From: Platanthera guangdongensis
Lineage: Eukaryota; Streptophyta; Magnoliopsida; Asparagales; Orchidaceae
DNA length: 64,000 nucleotides
Direction: 5' to 3'
NCBI GenBank assembly: GCA_039583875.1
Contig: CM077162.1
Coordinates: 109,525,808-109,589,807 of the forward strand
Shown here: one piece after another, positions 59,801-64,000 of the stretch
Layout of the letters: each line of letters starts with the position of its first letter
Numbering within the stretch: the stretch's first letter is position 1
Notes under the pieces: generated by a model
The model's input: only the letters and a program-made list of their open reading frames with translations
Databases searched by the model: none
What the model was told of the DNA's origin: nothing
Position numbers and translations under genes: made by a program

Positions 59801-61267
59801 AAATTATACTCCCGAGTAGCTAAGTCACTACTCGAGTAGATCCTCACTCATTCTCGATTATAGAATTTCTTCTCCAGAAAGTTTTCTAAGTAATTACTCG
59901 GTAGTCATATAGTACTCGAGTAGTCTAGTCTTTTGTCTCGAGTTACAAAGACATGATTTCATGTATTTTAACTCATTCGAGTATCAAGTTCATGTACTCG
60001 AGTAGTCTACCTACTACTCAGTAGCCAAGGTTTTATGGTCGAGTAACAAGATTTTCTTCCCTCAAACTTCTTCTAAGTCCATTGCTCGAGTAGCTATATC
60101 TACATACGAGTACTCGAGTAGTTGTATCCTCTCGATAGTTTTCACTACTCGAGTAACTCAGATTTTTCTTTCAGAAAATATTCCAAGTCTAGACTCGAGT
60201 AGTTCCTCTACCTCTCGAGTAGTTATCCTATTCTCTCGAGTAGTATTTCTTGTACTCGAGTAGTTCAACTCCATATCTCGAGTAACTACATTAGCACTCG
60301 AGTAAGTCTTTGTGTACTCGGTAGCTGCTCTTCATTTCTGGATTTTGTCTAAGTCATCTACTCGAATTGTCTTCTTCTATTCACTCGAGTAATCTTATAT
60401 AGTACTCGAGTATTAAACTTTCGCTCGAGTAATTCAGTCTATCTTTCTTGAAAATCGTTAAGTCCAGATTTGACGAAAATTTCAAACAGCCATGACATGA
60501 TGGTCCACGTGTACATCATTAAGACTAATTATGACCGTTAGGAAAGATCTTACATAAAGTCTTGTCTGAAACCGACAAACCCTAACAACAGGGCTGTCAA
60601 ATATTATTCTAAGTATTCTTTTGAGTCTCATTCTCTCTCTCCAAAAATCGGAAGCCACCGCGCCGACCTTCATCGTGCTCATCTGGTTAGGGTTTTTCAT
60701 CCGAAGATTCAGATCAAGAAGATTCACAGATCGAGATTGTCTTTCAATTCTTCATCATCCATCTGATCGTGTGAAGCCAAGAAATTTCAGATCTACTTTT
60801 GTCGATACTCTTCTTCAACTTTTTATAAAGCCTCAAAGATCCAAGAAGAAGATTCAGCCGACTGCTTTTAGATCTGAGAAAGTTGTACTGTTTGTATTTC
60901 TATATACTTTCTAGTTCATTTTGTAGGAGATTTGTCTGAGTGTATGAGATTTTGCCTCCGAGTTGTAGGAAGTTTTATCTTCAGAGTATAGATCCGTTTT
61001 GTGGATCGAGATTGTAGGAACTTTGTTTTGAGGCGTAGAATTGGTTTTTCAATCCGAGATAGTGGACTAGCCGAGTCTAGTGGATTGCTAGATCGGTGAG
61101 GGAAAGTGGATGTACACAAGGTTGGGGAACCACTATAAATCTTTGCCGTCTATGATTGCTTGGTAGATAATCGTGTGCATAGATCTTAATTTTTTTTCCG
61201 CAAAAAGATGCACAACTTCACCTATTCCCCCCTCTAGGTTATTTAGGTAGACAACTGAATATTTTCA
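56885..61267 (+). repeat. 3' LTR of C2, expanded to 4383 bp
   Basis: Starts TGTTGGGTATTG and ends ATTTTCA like the 5' LTR, but a 1.24-kb segment is present three times (57165-58422, 58423-59662, 59663-60895). Each joint reads CTGTTTGTCACCAAAG. Each unit has the ACTCGAGT array, TATA region and leader; the final U5 part (60896-61267) is single. Units 2 and 3 carry many 1-nt deletions. Confidence 0.92.
57165..60895 (+). repeat. Three tandem copies of a ~1.24-kb LTR segment
   Basis: Lengths 1258, 1240 and 1233 bp. The 5' LTR has one copy (about 34392-35657). Differences between units are dominated by single-base losses, for example CTACATACTCGAG against CTACATATCGAG, rather than substitutions. 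Confidence 0.92.
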
Positions 61268-62030
61268 CCACCCTAACAAAGTTGTAGGTATGTATGAGGT
61301 TGGCACAGTGTCCCAACTGGCGTTACAAGTAGAGATACTAAACAAGAAGACGACTGAGATGTCCGCTACCTCCGCCCCTCAGGTATGGGAAAATGCGAAT
61401 GCTGCCACCGAGCAAGTGGATTATCTGGGAACATATCCAGGCCAGATCAACATAATTTTTCTGCCTTTTCTCCTCATCCTGGTTTTTGTAATAATTTGAA
61501 CTCTTATCATCCTGGATGGTGTAGCCATCCAAACTTTTTTTGGAGTAATTACTCTAACGCGATGCGACCACCACCAATACCACATGATTCTACACCACCA
61601 CCTCCTCTGCATAATAATCAAAATTTTCAAAATCCTCACTCTCTAGAGGATATATTTTCAAAATACATTACTTCTAATGAAGCAACATTCAAAAATCTAT
61701 CAGGTACGGTCAAAAATTTAGACAATAAGGTCGGGAAACTAGCCGAAATTATTTCCGAGAGGCCACTTGGGACTCTTCCTTCAAATACCGATCCCAATCT
61801 AAACGAGCACGCGAAAGCGATTTCTCTTCGGAGTGGGAAAGAAATATCTGGTCCAACTATAACGGAAGAGCCCAAGGTGAATACCGCTCCTATTTTAGAA
61901 AACCGGCATAGTTTAAATGATAATGTCGTTTCAATGGATATTTTGAAAAAAAACCTCCATGATTTTATAGGAGTCTATTTCTCCTCCTTACCCTTCTCAA
62001 CTTTCAAAAAGGAAGTTAGATGATCAATAT
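61268..62030 (+). pseudogene. A1 gag, C-terminal part
   Basis: Continues the Athila-like gag after C2: MYEVGTVSQLALQVEIL (61290 onward), a frameshift near 61445, then YHPGWCSHPNFFWSN, LEDIFSKYI, VGKLAEIISERPLGTLPSN and HAKAISLRSGKE, motifs standard in Athila gag. The frame ends at 62023. Confidence 0.85.
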
Positions 62031-62099
62031 AATCGCTTTCTTGAAATGTTCAAACAAATTCTCATAAATTTACCACTTCATGAAGTCATCTCGCAATGC

Positions 62100-62930
62100 C
62101 CAAGTATGCTAAATACTTGAAGGACCTCCTAATAAACAAAAAAAATTAGACAACCTCTCACATGTCACGTTAAATGAGGAATACTCAACGGTCGTCACTA
62201 ATAATCTACCTAAAAAATTAACGATCCGGGTTGCTTTTCGATCTCTTGCGTTTTTGGAGATTTATTTGTGAAACATGCATTAGAAGATTTAGGAGCGAGC
62301 ATCAATTTGATGCCCTTCTCCTTATATAAGAAATTAGGATTGGGTATTCTCAACCTAACTCGGATGAGCATACAATTAGTTGATCGGTCGATTAAGTATC
62401 TGTTAGGAATTTTTGAAGATGTGCTAGTAATGGTTGAAAAATTTACCTTCCCGGTAGATTTTGTCAATCTAGATATCGAAGAGGATGTCGAGGTACCTCT
62501 AATCCTCGGCGGCCCCATCCTAGCCACTTCTCGTGCGGTAATAGATGTAAGCAACGGAGAATTGCTGCTCCGAGTGGGAAACAATGAGGTCACTTTTGAA
62601 ATTAACCAATCTATGAAAAACACTTTATCAAATGATGACTCATGTTTTTTTCTAGATGTTTTAAGTGAACTCTTTTTTCTTTTTCTAATATTTCGAGTAA
62701 TGAATTTTCTTCATCTTTTTCTGAAATATCTCAAAGTTTTTCTGAAATTTATCCCGAATTTATTTTAGACACGGCCGTGTCTGTGCACATGTCCGTTCAA
62801 ACTAATGTTGAAAATGATTTTATTTCTAGGAAGAGAATTTTCGAAACTCTTTCTTTTGAAAAACAAAAGGATTTGAAAAATTCTTATGACGAACCACCCA
62901 CTCTTGAATTGAAACTATTGAAACCAGAAT
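62100..62930 (+). pseudogene. A1 aspartic protease and flanking region
   Basis: After broken lines resembling the SHVTLNEEYS segment, the frame 62268-62768 reads ALEDLGASINLMPFSLYKK, with DLGAS as the catalytic motif, then LGIFEDVLVMVEKFTFPVDF and PLILGGPILATSRAVIDV, typical of Athila protease. A stop at 62767 is followed by an open stretch ending at DEPPTLELKLLK near 62927, where recognisable Athila sequence stops. RT is not in the window. Confidence 0.8.
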
Positions 62931-64000
62931 CCGGTCTCCGTGTAGTTCGAGATCCCAAAAGAGGGGTGACCGCGCACCTACTCCACTCAAGCGAATAATC
63001 TAGGTACAAGACTAGGAACATAAGGGACAGACCCAAGGTCTCAGCGTGGAGGTCCCACCACATACCAGGAAGACTAACAGACTCTTCCCCTCCCAAGCCA
63101 AAGACTGAGCTAATTAGGAACCATTGGAAGGCTCTCTTGGCCGACCAGAACACCTAAGGAGGATCTCAAGATCCACTCCATTTTAACTAGAGGTGCCACC
63201 TCGGGTCTATGTAAAACGTCCTTCATCAGCCCACTAATAACATAACCTCACCAAACAGTTCTATTTTACGCAGCTCCAACTGGGCTGCAAACAACGCGAC
63301 TCCGCTCTCATAAAATGCTATGAGCAGGCCCTCAAGGGCTTCCCGGTAACTTTACCTCGGGGCCCCCACGGGGCGAGTGGTTCACGAGCACACCACTTGC
63401 CCAAGACAGAAGAGATAGATCACATACACATAGCATCACAGATATTTAAATTACAGGAATATAAATTCCATACTTCGGCACGCAGGCCAGCAATATAAGC
63501 AAAAATAGGCCTTCGAGGGCGGCATAAACTTGGGCTTTAAGCCCGCTACTTCCCGTTGTGTACCGCCACACCTGTACGCCAACGTCTCGACAAGTGGCTG
63601 CCAGCTGAACAACAGTCGGCTAACATAAGTTGGCCAAATATATTGCACAAACCCTTTTTTTTTTGGGGGGGGGGGGGGGCGTTGCTCAATCCCTACAAAA
63701 GATAATATACAACTTCCTCGGAGTCTTCTCAGGAACCTCAGAACATCACCAATCCGCTTACATATCCGGATGGGCTTCACACAGCATGCCTAAACCCGTA
63801 CCCACGCTTCCGGGTGCTAATGCAATTAATAGCGGGGATGTGAACATCAACCTGTCAGAGAGCACCCTTCCTACACCCGTCGGCGGAGAGGAGCTTCCAT
63901 GCAAATATGGAAAATGAGGGCTTGACCTGCCCGAGTAGAAACTTCATTACCCTTGGCGCATTTGTTGACGAAGCTGCAGCCGTGTATCGACTGTACACGC
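62930..64000. other. Unassigned sequence at right edge
   Basis: From about 62930 similarity to Athila ends abruptly and a GC-richer sequence begins. I find no convincing ORF, LTR end, tRNA or rRNA. There is a T8/G16 run at 63655-63679. It may be another transposable element inserted in A1, cut by the window. Confidence 0.4.

Larger units (their letters stand above)
34118..61267 (+). mobile_element. C2: SIRE-like Ty1/copia retrotransposon (27.1 kb with nested C3)
   Basis: LTRs at 34118-36037 and 56885-61267, a primer-binding site at 36039, polypurine tract AGGGGAAGA at 56876, and 5-bp target duplicates CTACC (34113-34117) and CCACC (61268-61272) with one mismatch. Internal order is gag, protease, integrase, RT, RNase H, then a motif array and a third ORF. 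C3 (12155 bp) sits in RT. I count about 24 differences in the first ~290 bp between LTRs, so this is an old copy. A third ORF after pol is known in SIRE/Maximus elements; the lineage is inferred. Confidence 0.9.

Noticed and set aside
63451..63917. Small ORFs near the right edge
   Set aside because: They cross a homopolymer T/G run and show no recognisable domain, conserved motif or start context.

Overview
This window looks like nuclear DNA of a flowering plant with a large, repeat-rich genome. I recognise no host protein gene or tRNA. Almost everything is LTR retrotransposon, nested several layers deep, plus sequence derived from 5S rRNA. The evidence is plant-type gag, protease, integrase and reverse transcriptase domains, primer-binding sites of the initiator-methionine tRNA type (TGGTATCAGAG), LTR ends of the TG...CA form, and 5-bp target-site duplications. 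The species cannot be told from the sequence. Element names G1, G2, C1, C2, C3 and A1 are mine.

Layout. (1) 1-5290: 5' part of a minus-strand Ty3/gypsy chromovirus-like element (G1) with a complete 2580-bp LTR, a gag readable in one frame and a broken pol. (2) 5291-6086: three partial 5S-rRNA-derived units of Cassandra type, two of them forming a head-to-head inverted repeat. (3) 6087-11612: 3' half of a plus-strand chromovirus (G2: RNase H, integrase, chromodomain-like end) with a 3483-bp 3' LTR. (4) 11613-20680: a SIRE-like Ty1/copia remnant lacking pol, then an LTR and a degenerate gag-pol (C1). (5) about 20680-34117, resuming at 61268-62930: an Athila-like Ty3/gypsy element (A1). (6) A tandem duplication of exactly 7462 bp (15427-22888 and 22889-33697) copies most of C1 and the start of A1. 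The second copy later received a reversed solo LTR of the G2 family (28557-31898, TSD TAAAC). (7) 34118-61267: a SIRE-like Ty1/copia element (C2) inserted in the A1 gag (TSD CTACC/CCACC). (8) 40402-52556: a complete 12.1-kb SIRE-like element (C3) inserted in the reverse transcriptase of C2 (perfect TSD GACAT). (9) 62930-64000: unassigned sequence.

The most interesting signal is shared by the Ty1/copia families. C2 and C3, and a remnant beside C1, carry a third reading frame after pol. C2 and C3 share a related core and a KKKRKY nuclear-localisation-like motif in it. Each family also has its own CG-rich or palindromic DNA motif (ACTCGAGT in C2; ATCGTCGA-n7-TCGACGAT in C3; GTTGAGTGAA-n5-TTCACTCAAC in C1) arrayed in the LTR, upstream of the LTR TATA box where one can be seen. 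In C2 and C3 the same motif array reappears between pol and the third ORF, followed by a TATA-like box. In C3 it also lies inside the gag frame. The gypsy LTRs carry an analogous CACG..CGTG palindrome array. This suggests a self-contained regulatory module: an element-encoded nuclear protein with its own promoter, tied to the LTR through family-specific binding sites. That function is inference.

Order of events from nesting: C1 and A1 first, then the 7.46-kb duplication, then the solo-LTR insertion in unit 2. C2 inserted into A1 and C3 into C2 in that order. C2 LTRs differ at about 24 of the first ~290 bp and C3 LTRs at about 8 of the first ~340 bp, which fits. Many 1-nt differences in the triplicated 3' LTR of C2 and two homopolymer frameshifts in C3 pol could be mutation or unpolished long-read sequence.
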